Both the position numbers and the translations under genes were made by a program. 64,000 nt of DNA. Source: Ganoderma boninense. Its lineage: Eukaryota; Basidiomycota; Agaricomycetes; Polyporales; Polyporaceae. Shown here piece by piece: positions 1-10,238 of this stretch. The stretch spans positions 1,116,001-1,180,000 of the forward strand of contig CM035311.1 in the NCBI GenBank assembly GCA_002900995.3. The letters are read 5' to 3'. The notes beneath the pieces are model-generated. The model searched no databases and was not told where the DNA came from. It saw nothing but the letters and a program-made list of their open reading frames with translations. Each line of letters opens with the position of its first letter. The stretch's first letter is position 1.

Positions 1-1
1 T

Positions 2-1219
2 GTTCCTCCTCACTGGAGCGACCGCATTTCCGGCAAGCCCTCAGATGGCGCTTTCCACCGTGTCCTCGTGCTATACAATGACCTCTGCGAGGCCCAGGAC
101 ACGCCTCACGCGTTTCAGTGGATCTCGTCGACTCCAGCCATAGCAGGGCCACTTCTGTCGAAGGATGCCACTCAGGCTCCCCAAACCCCCTCGAGGCGCA
201 TGCATGTCGTGTATACAACACCCACAAAGCCCATCGCGGCTGCTCGTGACCAGCAACACGCTGCTCGACCGCTCCCATGTCTGGCTGTCCCATCGCTCGA
301 TACCATCTGCGACGAGGATGATGACGTCGAGAAGGAACCATCGAATCTTGGTCCAGCTTTCTCGGACTCTGCGCCTGATCACGACGGATGCATGGGTGGC
401 AGTGCCAGTGTGGGGCCGCTTGGAGGATCTGCGATGACGGTGGCCAAGCATACGGATACAAACGCAGACGCCGTCGCAGCAGCGTGCGACGAGTCAACGG
501 ACCATTCGTCTTCCTCAGCGACGACGGCACCCGCAGACCCTGCGATGACGGTGCCCATATGTCCCGCGATGGCGGCTGCAGTTAATGTCACAGCGACCTG
601 CGGAGTCCTCACCACGTCGGTGCCAGGAGACCCCACGATCGCGCCCACAGACCCTGCGGGTGCGACAATGATCCCAGCCGAACCCCCGACAACTCCTGCA
701 CACGGTGCGACAGCGATGCCAACAGACCCTGCGATGGCGCCTGCAGACCGAGCCACAGCGACGGCCGCAGACTCCGCGGGCGCGAGGATGATCCCAGGAG
801 ACCCTGCAACGACGCCTACAGACCGTGCCACAGTGATGCCCGCCGACCCCACGCGCGCGACGACTATCCCGGTAGAACCCGCAACGGCGCCTGGAGACGA
901 TGCGACGACAACATCCATAGACCCCGCGAAGACGCCTGCAGGCCACACCACAACTCCGAGTCCGGATGTGGTGACGACGATGGGCGTGGACCTTGCCACC
1001 ACATCGACCCGTGGTAAGCGCAAGCGACAGGGGCAGCGGTTACGGCAGACAGCAAAACGTGCAAAGACTGCAACGAGCAAGATGCCAGCGGAAACGGCAT
1101 CTGGAACATCCCTTCCGAGCCAGATCGGGCATTCCAAGGCTCCGGCTGCTCCAACCACCCCTCGGAAGACACGATCCCGGGCTCGGCGTGAGGCGCAGGA
1201 GGCAGCCACTAGTGCCTAA
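2..1219 (+). CDS. Partial hypothetical protein with Ala/Pro/Thr/Asp-rich repeats
   Basis: The reading frame is already open at the window edge, so the gene probably starts upstream. An internal Met lies at 68 and the stop at 1217-1219. The first 60 or so residues have mixed composition. From about residue 120 of the 383-aa frame to residue 320 the protein is a degenerate tandem array rich in DPA, TDPA and GDPATTP, in units of roughly 25 residues. A basic tail (RGKRKRQGQRLRQTAKRAK) follows, which could be a nuclear localisation signal. I recognise no domain. The overlapping frames on both strands are also long, as expected for GC-rich repetitive DNA, so the coding call is tentative. It could be the low-complexity tail of a larger protein. 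Confidence 0.4.
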   Translation, partial: VPPHWSDRISGKPSDGAFHRVLVLYNDLCEAQDTPHAFQWISSTPAIAGPLLSKDATQAPQTPSRRMHVVYTTPTKPIAAARDQQHAARPLPCLAVPSLDTICDEDDDVEKEPSNLGPAFSDSAPDHDGCMGGSASVGPLGGSAMTVAKHTDTNADAVAAACDESTDHSSSSATTAPADPAMTVPICPAMAAAVNVTATCGVLTTSVPGDPTIAPTDPAGATMIPAEPPTTPAHGATAMPTDPAMAPADRATATAADSAGARMIPGDPATTPTDRATVMPADPTRATTIPVEPATAPGDDATTTSIDPAKTPAGHTTTPSPDVVTTMGVDLATTSTRGKRKRQGQRLRQTAKRAKTATSKMPAETASGTSLPSQIGHSKAPAAPTTPRKTRSRARREAQEAATSA

Positions 1220-1281
1220 CATGACTCGGAGGTAGATGAGGTCGTCGCAGCAGACGAGAGGGCACGAGAACAGAGAGTGGA

Positions 1282-1528
1282 TTATCTTCTTTATATTAGG
1301 ATAAATCTGTTCACCGGATAACTTCGATCCTGGACCTGTCAAATTGATTATCCTGTTTCGAATCGGATTGGATGATCATGTCGATTGTCAATGCCTGGGC
1401 AGGTGTGGATTATCCTAAAGATCATCGCGTGAAAAAGCCATCATCCGAGCTCGATACTCCCGCAGACTTAATCCTATTTTAAGTAGTATTATACAGGATA
1501 AACATGAGTTAATGTGTTTGGATTATCC
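1282..1528. promoter_or_regulatory. Cluster of seven GATA-type hexamers in an AT-rich gap
   Basis: Seven copies of (A/G)GATAA or its complement lie within 247 bp, at 1282, 1299, 1316, 1348, 1410, 1496 and 1523. Several occur as GGATTATC or GATTATCC. By chance a quarter of one copy would be expected. Fungal GATA factors (nitrogen, iron or light regulators) bind this core. The block sits between the stop of one low-complexity ORF and the start of the next, so it may be the promoter of the downstream ORF at 1609. No binding is shown; the role is inferred. Confidence 0.35.
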
Positions 1529-1608
1529 GGCTGGAATTCATCTTCTGGATCGCTCCACCTGCCAGACCGCGCACCGGACGCGACACGGCGGACAACGAGA
1601 AACGCCTC

Positions 1609-2286
1609 ATGAACCGCCAGTCTCCTACTTCAACGATCTCAACTGGAGCGAGTACGACTCCAAGAACGCATAGGACATGGCAGAGGTTCCCCAGTCGGTC
1701 CACTTCTGCGCTTCCGCCGACAGCCTCGCCTGCCACGATCGCGTCATCTTCGTTCATCCAACCAAGCTCATCGATGGCAGGCAGCAGGCCTCCTCCATCG
1801 CACTCGACAACAGCCGAGACAGTCACCCGAGTTCCAAGCCTGTCAGACTATCGCTGGCCGCCTGCGAACAAACCCCCGGTGGGTGCTCCGTCTCCGCCGC
1901 GCATGACCGCCGCGTCGTGGGAGGAACATGAGGGAGACCTCGAAGACGGGATTGAAGTGCCGCGAATGCTTCAGCGTCCGCCGAGGAACGTCCAGTCCCA
2001 AGATGCGAGCAAGACAGAAGATGGTGGGGGCGAACACGACGTCACTATGCAGAACGAGGCTCGCATACTGCATCACTTCTGGGTCTCTGCCCGGAAGGAC
2101 TGGGGGATGAGTGAGGGACCGTCGGCGACCGCACCTACTAGGCTTGTCCACCCGACCAGAAGAGAGGCTACAGATCCGAGGGACTCTGAGCGGTTACCGC
2201 ACCCAGTGTGGGCTTTCATCAAGCAGGAAGAGTCCGACCCCGATACGGACGAGGATGAGGACATGGTCGACCAGCTCCTCGACTGA
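1609..2286 (+). CDS. Hypothetical Ser/Thr/Pro-rich protein, acidic C-terminus
   Basis: A 225-residue open frame starts with Met at 1609. The first half is Ser/Thr/Pro-rich and probably disordered (STISTGASTTPRTHR). The second half holds an acidic segment and ends with a run of Glu and Asp (ESDPDTDEDEDMVDQLLD). No conserved domain is recognisable. It follows the GATA-motif cluster directly, which would suit a promoter. Low-complexity composition and competing frames keep confidence low; it might also be an exon of a longer gene with the upstream ORF. Confidence 0.35.
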   Translation: MNRQSPTSTISTGASTTPRTHRTWQRFPSRSTSALPPTASPATIASSSFIQPSSSMAGSRPPPSHSTTAETVTRVPSLSDYRWPPANKPPVGAPSPPRMTAASWEEHEGDLEDGIEVPRMLQRPPRNVQSQDASKTEDGGGEHDVTMQNEARILHHFWVSARKDWGMSEGPSATAPTRLVHPTRREATDPRDSERLPHPVWAFIKQEESDPDTDEDEDMVDQLLD

Positions 2287-2908
2287 AATCAGCTCTTCCA
2301 TGCGCTCGATATTCTATCCTCATCCTCCGTGTATCTCCGTGTTTTAGGGAAGCTGGTTTCGATTTATTCGATCTCAACCCTGTCCTGGACCGGCCCCATT
2401 TCCACGATTGACGGCGTGGTATTTTTTTTCTGCTAGTCCGATTTCCTCACCGTGGCGTCGCTGTTGCGCTGGGCTTGATATATCCTCCCACCACGTACTC
2501 TATAGTGTATGATTATAACCATGAAAATTTACGTTCCCTGCTGTCCGCACTACGCCACGTATGACCAGTGGATCGATGGACCACTCAAGGGCTGAGGCCC
2601 ATCAGGTGTGAGATGAACAAGGTATCTGGCTTGAACGTTCTTCCTGTGGCCCTTTATACCGACGATGATGGTCGTTCACAACGAACGGCCCATCTGTGCC
2701 GCACGGACTAACCAGGAATCATGAACCAGAGCCTGGTCTATCTCGAGAGGCGTCATCGTCGTCCTTGGGTGGTGCCTTCACGACGCCGCTCGAGAGCATC
2801 TCCGCCACGACTGCATCCCGATCTGCTTCGCTTCCCCTGCGAAGGTACACACACACAAGCACAAACTTTCAGCAAGGTGGAGGCATTCGAGATGGCCGAA
2901 CTAGAGAC
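2287..2908. other. Intergenic, convergent 3' ends
   Basis: This gap lies between the plus-strand hypothetical ORF and the end of the minus-strand sirtuin. No gene, RNA or repeat could be recognised. A T run follows position 2420. Confidence 0.5.
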
Positions 2909-4396
2909 TTACAAGACCTGCCTGACGACTTCGCGCATGACGGAGCCGGCTGGGACTTCGATGGTCTCGATTCCCGTCAACCCGTCAGCCCGAGTGGGCC
3001 CGACGTTCAGCAGTAGGACGGGTTTGCCTTGCTGGAGGGCGTGTTTGACCAGCCTGCCGTCAAGAGGGACCGTTTGAAAGCATCAGTATATGTGCGGCGT
3101 GAGATGTGCCACAGGATAGACGAACCGGAACGCAGAAAAGGTAGCGAGGGTTGTGCCGACGACGAACAACCCGTCGCTGGTATCTACGAGCTCGAACCTG
3201 CACAAACCACCATCGATCAGAATTCGGGCAAACCGGGTCTCAATAGAGACCGTACGATTTATCTTTCACGGGTGCAGGAATCGACTCCCCGAAGAAGATG
3301 AGGTCGGGTTTCTCCATGTCGTTGATGCGGTTCTCCAGGAGGCAGTCGGGGCAATCTGGTACGACGAACGACCCGTAGTCGGTCCCTTCCGGTAGTACGA
3401 CCTGAGTTGAGAGCGCATCAGCATGTTGGGTGTATATCAACTATGTAGAGAGATGAAATCCGACTGACATCTCCATCGGGGTTCGTTCGGGGTTTTGCGT
3501 TCGTGCGCTCTAGCTCCTCCGCGAACGCCTGCCACCTCGGGTTGGCAGTTGCGAGTCTGTCCTGGAACGTCTGTCTATCTACTGTATGCCCGTGCGTACA
3601 CCGGACTCTCTAGATGCAGCGTCGCAAGTGAGTCTGCCAGCCGAGCGGTGTTCCGTGTCGATGCAAATATGAGAAGCGACGTACATGCAACGTCCCGTGC
3701 AGCTCAAGAATGCTCCGATTTCGCCTCGCCTCGTCCCATACGTGTTTGATAGCCTTGTGATGCAGCCCATCTACGTTTTGCGTGATGATATGGGAGACAA
3801 CGGACGAATACTGCAGTGCTGCGAGAGCATAGTGGGTGGGATTGGGCTGCGCATCACGAACGGGCGGATAGCCGAGGTATGATCGAAGCCTTCAAGCAGG
3901 TCAAGAAGTGTTCTACGTCTATGTTGAGACAGGCCACATTTGTACTTGCCAGTAGCGTTGCCTGGGAGCACGTTGAACACTCTTGGCGGGGGGGGGGGGG
4001 TTGGACATGGCTCGACCACTCACCTGTATCCCGCTCCTCTGGGCGTTGGTTCCATCAACTCATGATACTGCACCGCTCTTAGCATCTGTCCACATCATCG
4101 CCCATGCAACGGAAACGTACAAATATAGGCCTTCCTAACCGTCAGAACGAGCGTGGTCAGAAAGCGATCGAAAAGGTGACGCACTTGTAATTGGGATTCA
4201 AGTAAACTCCGTGTTCCCCTCTGTACGCGCGGATCCCAGAGTCCACGCTCACGCCAGCACCAGTCACGACCGCTGTCTTGCCATTGGAGAGAAATGAAGA
4301 GATGCGGTCGACAGCAAGTGCAAGAGAGATCTGTCTGTTCTGCGAGGTTGCAGCCCGGAGGACGGCGTCGGGGATGGTAGGAACAGAAACGCGCAT
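2909..4396 (-). CDS. SIR2-family NAD-dependent deacylase (sirtuin)
   Basis: A multi-exon minus-strand gene. From the Met at 4394-4396, exon 1 carries the NAD-binding motif GAGVSVDSGIRAYRGEHG. Later exons give YHELMEPTPRG, then the catalytic core TQNVDGLHHKA, then ILELHGTLH (codons just below 3770). The exon at 3240-3440 has the second zinc Cys pair in PDCPDC and KPDLIFFGESIP. Further on come VVGTTLATFSAFRFVYP and PVLLLNVGPTRADG, ending in REVVRQVL with the stop at 2909-2911. These are the canonical sirtuin elements: GAG..S, QN.D.LH, FFGE, GT.L and N.GPTR. Sirtuins remove acyl groups from lysines using NAD+. The short N-terminus and the YRGEHGVYLNPNY stretch suggest the class found in many fungi as a small, possibly mitochondrial sirtuin, but the compartment is not proven. 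The gene is divergent from the DUF6533 gene. Confidence 0.9.
3988..4000. repeat. Homopolymer of 13 G in a sirtuin intron
   Basis: Thirteen consecutive G on the plus strand, read as C13 in the gene. The run lies between the exon encoding EPTPRGAGY and the one encoding QRYW. The region upstream of a 3' splice site is normally pyrimidine-rich, so the run may act as that tract. Such a run is prone to length change and to sequencing error. Confidence 0.8.
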
Positions 4397-4768
4397 GTCA
4401 ATCTCACAGAGCGCCCAACCCGATGCGTTGCGCTCGTACTGTCATCATGATTGTCATCCAACTCGTCTCAGCGCCAGCGTCTTCCTTGGCTCGAGATTCG
4501 AACTGTTGCCGTAGCCCCTCAACCTCTCAACTGTTGTTCAGAACTGCGATTCCGAGTCAGACCACCAGTACTGCTGTTCAAATGGTCTCTCGAGTGCTCT
4601 TCTTATGATCCCTGCCGCGCCATGGCCAGACGGCCGCCGAGTACTTGATGGATCCTCGCGCAGCTGCAGGTATATGTGCGCGCACGTATACAGTGCTGCC
4701 CCATTCTCCCGACCCCGTCCTCCATCTCTTGCCGACACTTCAGGGCAAAACTTAGCTCATCACCAATC
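4397..4768. promoter_or_regulatory. Divergent promoter region, sirtuin and DUF6533 gene
   Basis: These 372 bp separate two start codons facing away from each other, so both promoters must lie here. No convincing TATA box was seen on either side. Confidence 0.5.
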
Positions 4769-6524
4769 ATGGCATCCTCGCAAGCGGTTGAATTCAATGA
4801 CGATCTGTGCGTCCAGATGATTCGCATTGATTCGCTCATGCCAACGCCTACCATTGACAACAGTGTGATTGGCACCTACTGCCAAATGGCCACAATAGGT
4901 ACCTAGTCTCTACAGACCGACAGACCGACCGACAGACGGACACGCTGTTTCCAATGCTGATCCAATGTCAGCCCTGGTCCTATACGAAGACATCCTTACT
5001 GTCAAGGATGAAATTCGGTTCTTCTGGGGAAGGAAATGGACGGGTGCAACTGTGTTGTTCTGGCTCAACAGGTGGCTCGTTGTCGCCTACTATACATTCA
5101 CCTTTGCGTCCTGTTTTAAGATATCTGATGCAGTATGTCCTCCTTTCCTGTTCCTTGCAACTTGACCTGTCAGAGCTCGATGGTGTTGCTTTCGCCCTCT
5201 TTCAGAGGCACGTTATGCTATCCACTGCTCGTGATAAATACGACCTCACTTTCACCATAGCTGCGCGGTCTTCGTAAAATTGTCGTTGATATTGGAAGGG
5301 TTGATGTACATCGTATGGGGAGGTGAGTACTCTCCACATATCGGAAACGTTCAATGACTGATCGTTAAACGAATGTATTCTTTGCATATCAGTATTTACC
5401 GCCTTGCGCACATATGCGTTGTGTACGAATTGGTTTATCGCCGCAATGATTTTCTTTTTGCATCTAGTGACTGTCGGAGTAAACATGGTGATGCCCCATT
5501 TTGCGTTCGAATGGAATAGTGCGGGAACACTGACGTCTGGACCAGAGTCAATTTGCATTTGGACTGACAGGGTTCGATCTACCCTTGGTAAACTGCATGG
5601 AGGCCGACTCAACTCCCCTTCATCTGGCGAAGTTGTGAGCCATACATCAGATGCCGAAACTAAAATATTTTGTTCACCGTTCGCCATCTTTCTAGGTGTA
5701 CGCCATCTACGTATTCAAGTTGTTCGCGTGTCACTTATACATATATACCGCAGTTACCGTCATATCTCGTACATCACTCGTCCTCGCAAATTGCCTGGCC
5801 ATGGGCGCAACATGGTTCACGATGCACCACGATCGTGGTTTCGGTTACGTAGAAGATTCCGGGAGGAGAACACTCGCGGGAGTGCTCCTGTGGGATGGTG
5901 AGTCCGTTTCCCGTCCGTAAGCGAATGGGATTGGACCAATGAAACGGAATATAGGGCTCATTTACTTTATGTAAGTTGTATACACATGCCGAGCACGAGT
6001 CCTCACTGTTTTGCTACCTAGCATGATCACCTTCGTTGACGCTCTGCACATGATATTCACACTGCTTTCAGTGAGTACTAGCCTTTGAGAACGGCGTGAG
6101 TCTCAAAGTATTGAACCTCTATATAGATCAATCAGCTCGTCACAGGTACCATTAGCGACCTTATCGTATTCTCATTTCCGTATGTGTCTTGTTGCCTCCT
6201 CTCCATGGTATATAGTAGATTCCAGAACTCACTCTATACTACCGATCCCTCACAACTACCAGTCTATCTGCCATCACCATATCGCGCTTCATGCTTCACC
6301 TGCAAGAGGCCAATTCGAGGGCAACAGGGATGGCATCCTCACAGGAACGCACGGCGTCTAATGTTGGCTCATTGATATTTGAGAGAGCTTTTGGATCACT
6401 TGGGGCCTCGATCTCGGCGGACGACTTCCTTGCCACCGAAGACAACGTTGTGTGGGATGGCATGGAGGACAATAACTCTGCTAACGCTGACGGAGGGTTG
6501 GTAGAAGAGGAACGTTCAGAGTGA
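4769..6524 (+). CDS. DUF6533 integral membrane protein (seven-helix, agaricomycete family)
   Basis: This is a multi-exon gene. Exon 1 starts MASSQAVEFNDDLCVQ at 4769, and the first intron runs from GTACCT near 4899 to CAG at 4971. The next exon encodes LVLYEDILTVKDEIRFFWG then RKWTGATVLFWLNRW, the hallmark of DUF6533 proteins. Hydrophobic segments follow: VVAYYTFTFASCF, LILEGLMYIVWG, AAMIFFLHLVTVGVNMV, VYAIYVFKLFACHLYIY and MITFVDALHMIFTLLS. The C-terminus has the family-typical SRFMLHLQEANSRA and an acidic soluble tail ending EEERSE. The protein is predicted to sit in a membrane with about seven helices. The family is expanded in mushroom-forming fungi and its biochemical role is unknown. 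Intron 1 contains a GACC/GACA tetranucleotide repeat (about 4915-4944). Exons between 5165 and 6290 are approximate. Confidence 0.85.
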
Positions 6525-7057
6525 CGTCACTGTGAGGTGCATGAATTGTTGTGACCTGTTGAGTCTCAGGCCGGGCCTGCGCCTGCATTGATACTTATTA
6601 GATGTCTCTTGGACTGGCAGGAGTTTTGCGCTTTACTATTTAATGCTTTTAGATCACCTTGTATTGCAATTGTTTATAGAAGCTTGAGGCAAATGTCATG
6701 CTTGTACGGCAGCTCAAGTTAGCTGAGTCGGAGTACGCGTACGGACAACGAGTTTCCCCCTGACCACTGCTCGTAGAATGTTTCGGAGTTTAATTTATTG
6801 AGTTTCACAGGCGATTATTGGGCATGGATATTACGCCTTGGTCGAGTTGATGGACAAGAGAACGACTGTGAGTGAAGCGTTGTCAAATGCGCGCCTAGAC
6901 TCGTGCGATGGCCTGCGATGACGAGTGCACGAAATAGGAAATGGCTCATGTTGTCCGTCGACATGTGATACATCATCCTCTTGCCGGTCCACGCCCACTC
7001 TCCTACTAGTACTTAAGTACTGCCGTTCGCTCGCTTGCCCCTCAGACGTTCCAAGCG
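6525..7057. other. Intergenic, DUF6533 3' side and PEX7 promoter
   Basis: These 533 bp lie between two plus-strand genes. No further gene was seen. A T/A-rich stretch near 6795-6805 is the only candidate core promoter element, and it is weak. Confidence 0.45.
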
Positions 7058-8370
7058 ATGAACAGGCCTCCACCTTCTACGCTGCACACCCCTGGATTTG
7101 CGCACTATGGCTTGGCTTGGTCGCCGTTTCACAACAACAGGCTCGCACTCGCATCTTCTGCAAATTACGGACTCGTCGGCAACGGGAGGTTGCATATAGT
7201 CGGACTTGGGCCAGGGCCTGGCGGATTACCACAACCCGGTATTGAGAAATTGTGAGCCTTCGTCTTCATTTGTCACGAACGACGCGGCTTGAGCTATCCA
7301 GTTACGAGACGCAGGATGGGTTGTATGACGTAGCCTGGTCAGAAATCCACGAGAATCAGCTCGTGACGGCATCGGGGGACGGGTCGATAAAACTGTGGGA
7401 TGTCATGATCAAGGTATGTTCTCTTTTGTCGCAAGCTTGCTCTCCAGATTCCAAGCGTCACAAGCGCATATAGGACCTCCCGATCCGCGCATGGCAAGAA
7501 CACACCCGCGAGGTCTTCTCCGTCGACTGGTCCAACATCGCCAAGGACCAGTTCGTCTCCTCCTCCTGGGACGGCACGGTGAAGCTCGTACGTCTCCCCT
7601 TCTCACCCTGCGCCACGTCCTATCGTGTTCAACCCATGGCTCGCAGTGGACGCCGGAGCGCCCCCGCTCACTAACGACGCTCCAAGCCCACCCCTCCTGC
7701 GTCTACCAAGCCCTCTTCTCCCCGCACCAGCCCGACACGATCGCAACCTGCTCCACCGACGGTACCGTGCGCATCTTCGACCTCCGCGCGCCCGCGTACC
7801 TGCCCTCCGCGCCCGGCGCGAGCACCTTCGCCGCGCCGCTCTCGGCGCCCGCGCTCACCGTGCCCGCGTCGGGCGGCGAGGTGCTCACGCTCGACTGGAA
7901 TAAGTACCGGCCGTGGCTGCTCGCGAGCGCGGGCGTCGACAAGACGATCAAGGTCTGGGACTGCCGCATGGTGAAGCTCGGGCCCGCGCCCGACCCCGCG
8001 CAGAACCCGGGTCCGGCGGTGGGCGGCGTGTGCGAGGCACAGCTGGCCGGGCACGAGTACGCGGTGCGGAAGGTGCAGTGGAGCCCGCACCGGCCGGACG
8101 TGCTGGCGAGCGCGAGCTATGATATGACGTGCAGAGTGTGAGTGATCCCTCGTTATCATCCTTGTGGTGCTTCGAGAGTTGTTTGGGGTTCGAGGGGCTG
8201 ACGCGGAGTGTGGCAGATGGTCGACGACGCCGCAGCCGGGTGCTGGACATTTGTTGTACATCCATGATCCCCACACAGAGTTCGTGGTGGGATGCGGTTG
8301 GTCGTTGTACGACGAGGGCGTATTAGCGAGCTGTAGCTGGGACTGTCGGTTGAACGTCTTCCGTGTATAG
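7058..8370 (+). CDS. PEX7: PEX7, peroxisomal PTS2 import receptor (WD40)
   Basis: Five exons splice with GT-AG introns in frame: 7058-7251, 7302-7413, 7473-7587, 7647-8137 and 8217-8370. The N-terminus [20 protein letters not shown] leads directly into a seven-bladed WD40 propeller. Its repeats include [69 protein letters not shown] and [14 protein letters not shown]. The phrases [10 protein letters not shown] and the closing [13 protein letters not shown] are typical of peroxin 7. PEX7 recognises the PTS2 nonapeptide of matrix proteins in the cytosol and, with a PEX20-type co-receptor in fungi, delivers them to the peroxisomal docking complex. Exon 4 has a proline- and alanine-rich insert between blades ([15 protein letters not shown]) and an unusually high GC content. 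The length, about 355 residues, fits the family. Confidence 0.93.
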
Positions 8371-10238
8371 TATCCAGTTTTCTTCTATCCCCTGGTTGTG
8401 ATCATCTCGGTCAACCTGTTGTAACCTGTTCAACGCGGACAATATTCTCGGAGATACGGTGAGTGTCTCTGACCTTGGTATTTCTGGTCGTTCTTCTGAT
8501 GGTCCGGCCGCATCAGGTTGCGATTCTGGAATGCACATCCAAAGCATCTCACTTTCTCCAAACGTTATGGGAAAGGACTCCAATAAGTCATTATTCCTCT
8601 TCCTTTCAAGAAATGACAGGTGTTCGAGGTGTGCTTCGCGCGAAGCACATCAGCCCCGTCATAAGGTCAGATTCCAACAAAACCCTCGGTGTTGCGATGT
8701 AGGGTGACCTTCTTAGCCTTCACTGCATGTATTCCGTTGACGGCTGCCCGGGTTCAGACTGGACGAACGACACTGCGCGGTACCTCCGAGTGCAGGGTGC
8801 CGTCGGGGCGCAGACGTCTTCCTAATCAGGTGCCGATCTCGGCTTCTCTTCTAATTCCAACGTCCGTGCAACCATCTGTTCAATCCACTGAAAGTATCAA
8901 GGTGCCGGTCTGCGATCCATCCGTAAGGGCCTATGCTCATGCCCCGAACACAGCGCATCGTATAGGAATGTCGGCCGTGCAACAGCATGTAACACATCGC
9001 GTTCGTCCAGCCGCAGAGTCGATCATGTCGTCGAGGACGGGATTCGAGATGTGAGACCTTGTTGAAACAAACCCCAGGCTCAGAGAGCGACATATCACTG
9101 ATCCACAACGCCGCAGTGATACCTCCTGTGATACGAAGGCCGGGACGCCATGCCGTGCGTTCTGGATGTGACTTTGGAAGAAGTGCGCCAGCGACTCTCG
9201 GCGAGAACACTCAGCGGCACAGGACGAGCATACGACGAAGCGTGTCTGCGATCTGCGGGCTGCGTCGCCGGTGTGGAAGAACGCTGCAGTTCAGTCTCGA
9301 CTGCGCGTTTCTGTGGACACATCTTTGGGAGAGAAGGCGTCCGTGATGGCCGCCTTCATTGCAATCGCCCAGGACGCATATATACTGCCTATCCCCCGTA
9401 CCCTCCTCTCTTCCAGCCCCCTTGTCCTCATCTTCGTCACCGGGACCTCGTGAATGCCACCATCTTAAGGCGTGCATTGCGGGGCGCACGGGCACGGGCA
9501 GTGTTGGAAGGAACGTATATACCATTGTGAACCAGAGATGAGTAGAGTACAATGAGTCTAGCGCAGATATGATGTACACCCCAAAACGATAACATTGAAA
9601 GCGAGAAGAGATCCAGATGCGATGCCGGTCTACGAGATACAGGAAGCGTAAGTTAGGCTGTGTGGGTGGGTAAGTAAGTAAAAACCCCAATAAAGCGTAT
9701 AAAACGTTATATAATCATGAAGGACTCCGGACTCCATCGACACCAGGCCGCGGACTCGAGCTGGCAAGTCCGCAGCGATGGGCCGGCGGGGGCACCGCCC
9801 CGCCCCTGGACGCGTTGCGGCCAGACAATCCAGCACTGCAAGTAAGTACTATACTTGATGCAGCACTGTAGAACGTAAATGCGGGCATGCCATGATGCGC
9901 ACGGGCTGCGGCTGGCGGCCGGTGATGCCTCGATCACGGCCGCCACAGCCGAGAAGGAAAGATAAGCAGACGCATCGCATGGAGCGTGGAGAGCATGTGC
10001 AGCCCCCCAGACCCATCTCGACACCAAGCAGGTTACAAAGAGATTATCACGGGCAGCAAGGATCAACGGGAGAGGAGGAAGGGCAAGGGAAAGGGACGTG
10101 CGGAAGAGAGACTATGTGGGTGGCTGTAGGGTTGTGCGTGGTATCCTTCGTCATCGTGTACGGCAAGGAGGCTCGGACGTCTATCGTGAGTGTGGGCGGG
10201 CAGGGAAGAAGGGGGGAGGGGAGGGGGGGCGACCGAGT
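8371..10238. other. Intergenic, no recognisable gene
   Basis: About 1.9 kb between PEX7 and the 3' end of the GH16 gene. Only short frames without familiar motifs are open on either strand. I found no tRNA, repeat or transposon signature. Confidence 0.5.

Noticed and set aside
379..1209. A 276-codon minus-strand frame opposite the first ORF
   Set aside because: Its Val/Ala/Gly repeats mirror the DPA repeats of the plus strand; only one strand is likely to code and the plus frame has more typical low-complexity composition.
7671..8276. A 201-codon minus frame opposite PEX7
   Set aside because: It is a shadow of the GC-rich WD40 exon, which has clear homology and splice sites.
8371..9690. Searched for a gene between PEX7 and GH16
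   Set aside because: Overlapping frames such as those at 9150-9530 and 9211-9690 oppose each other and show no domain.
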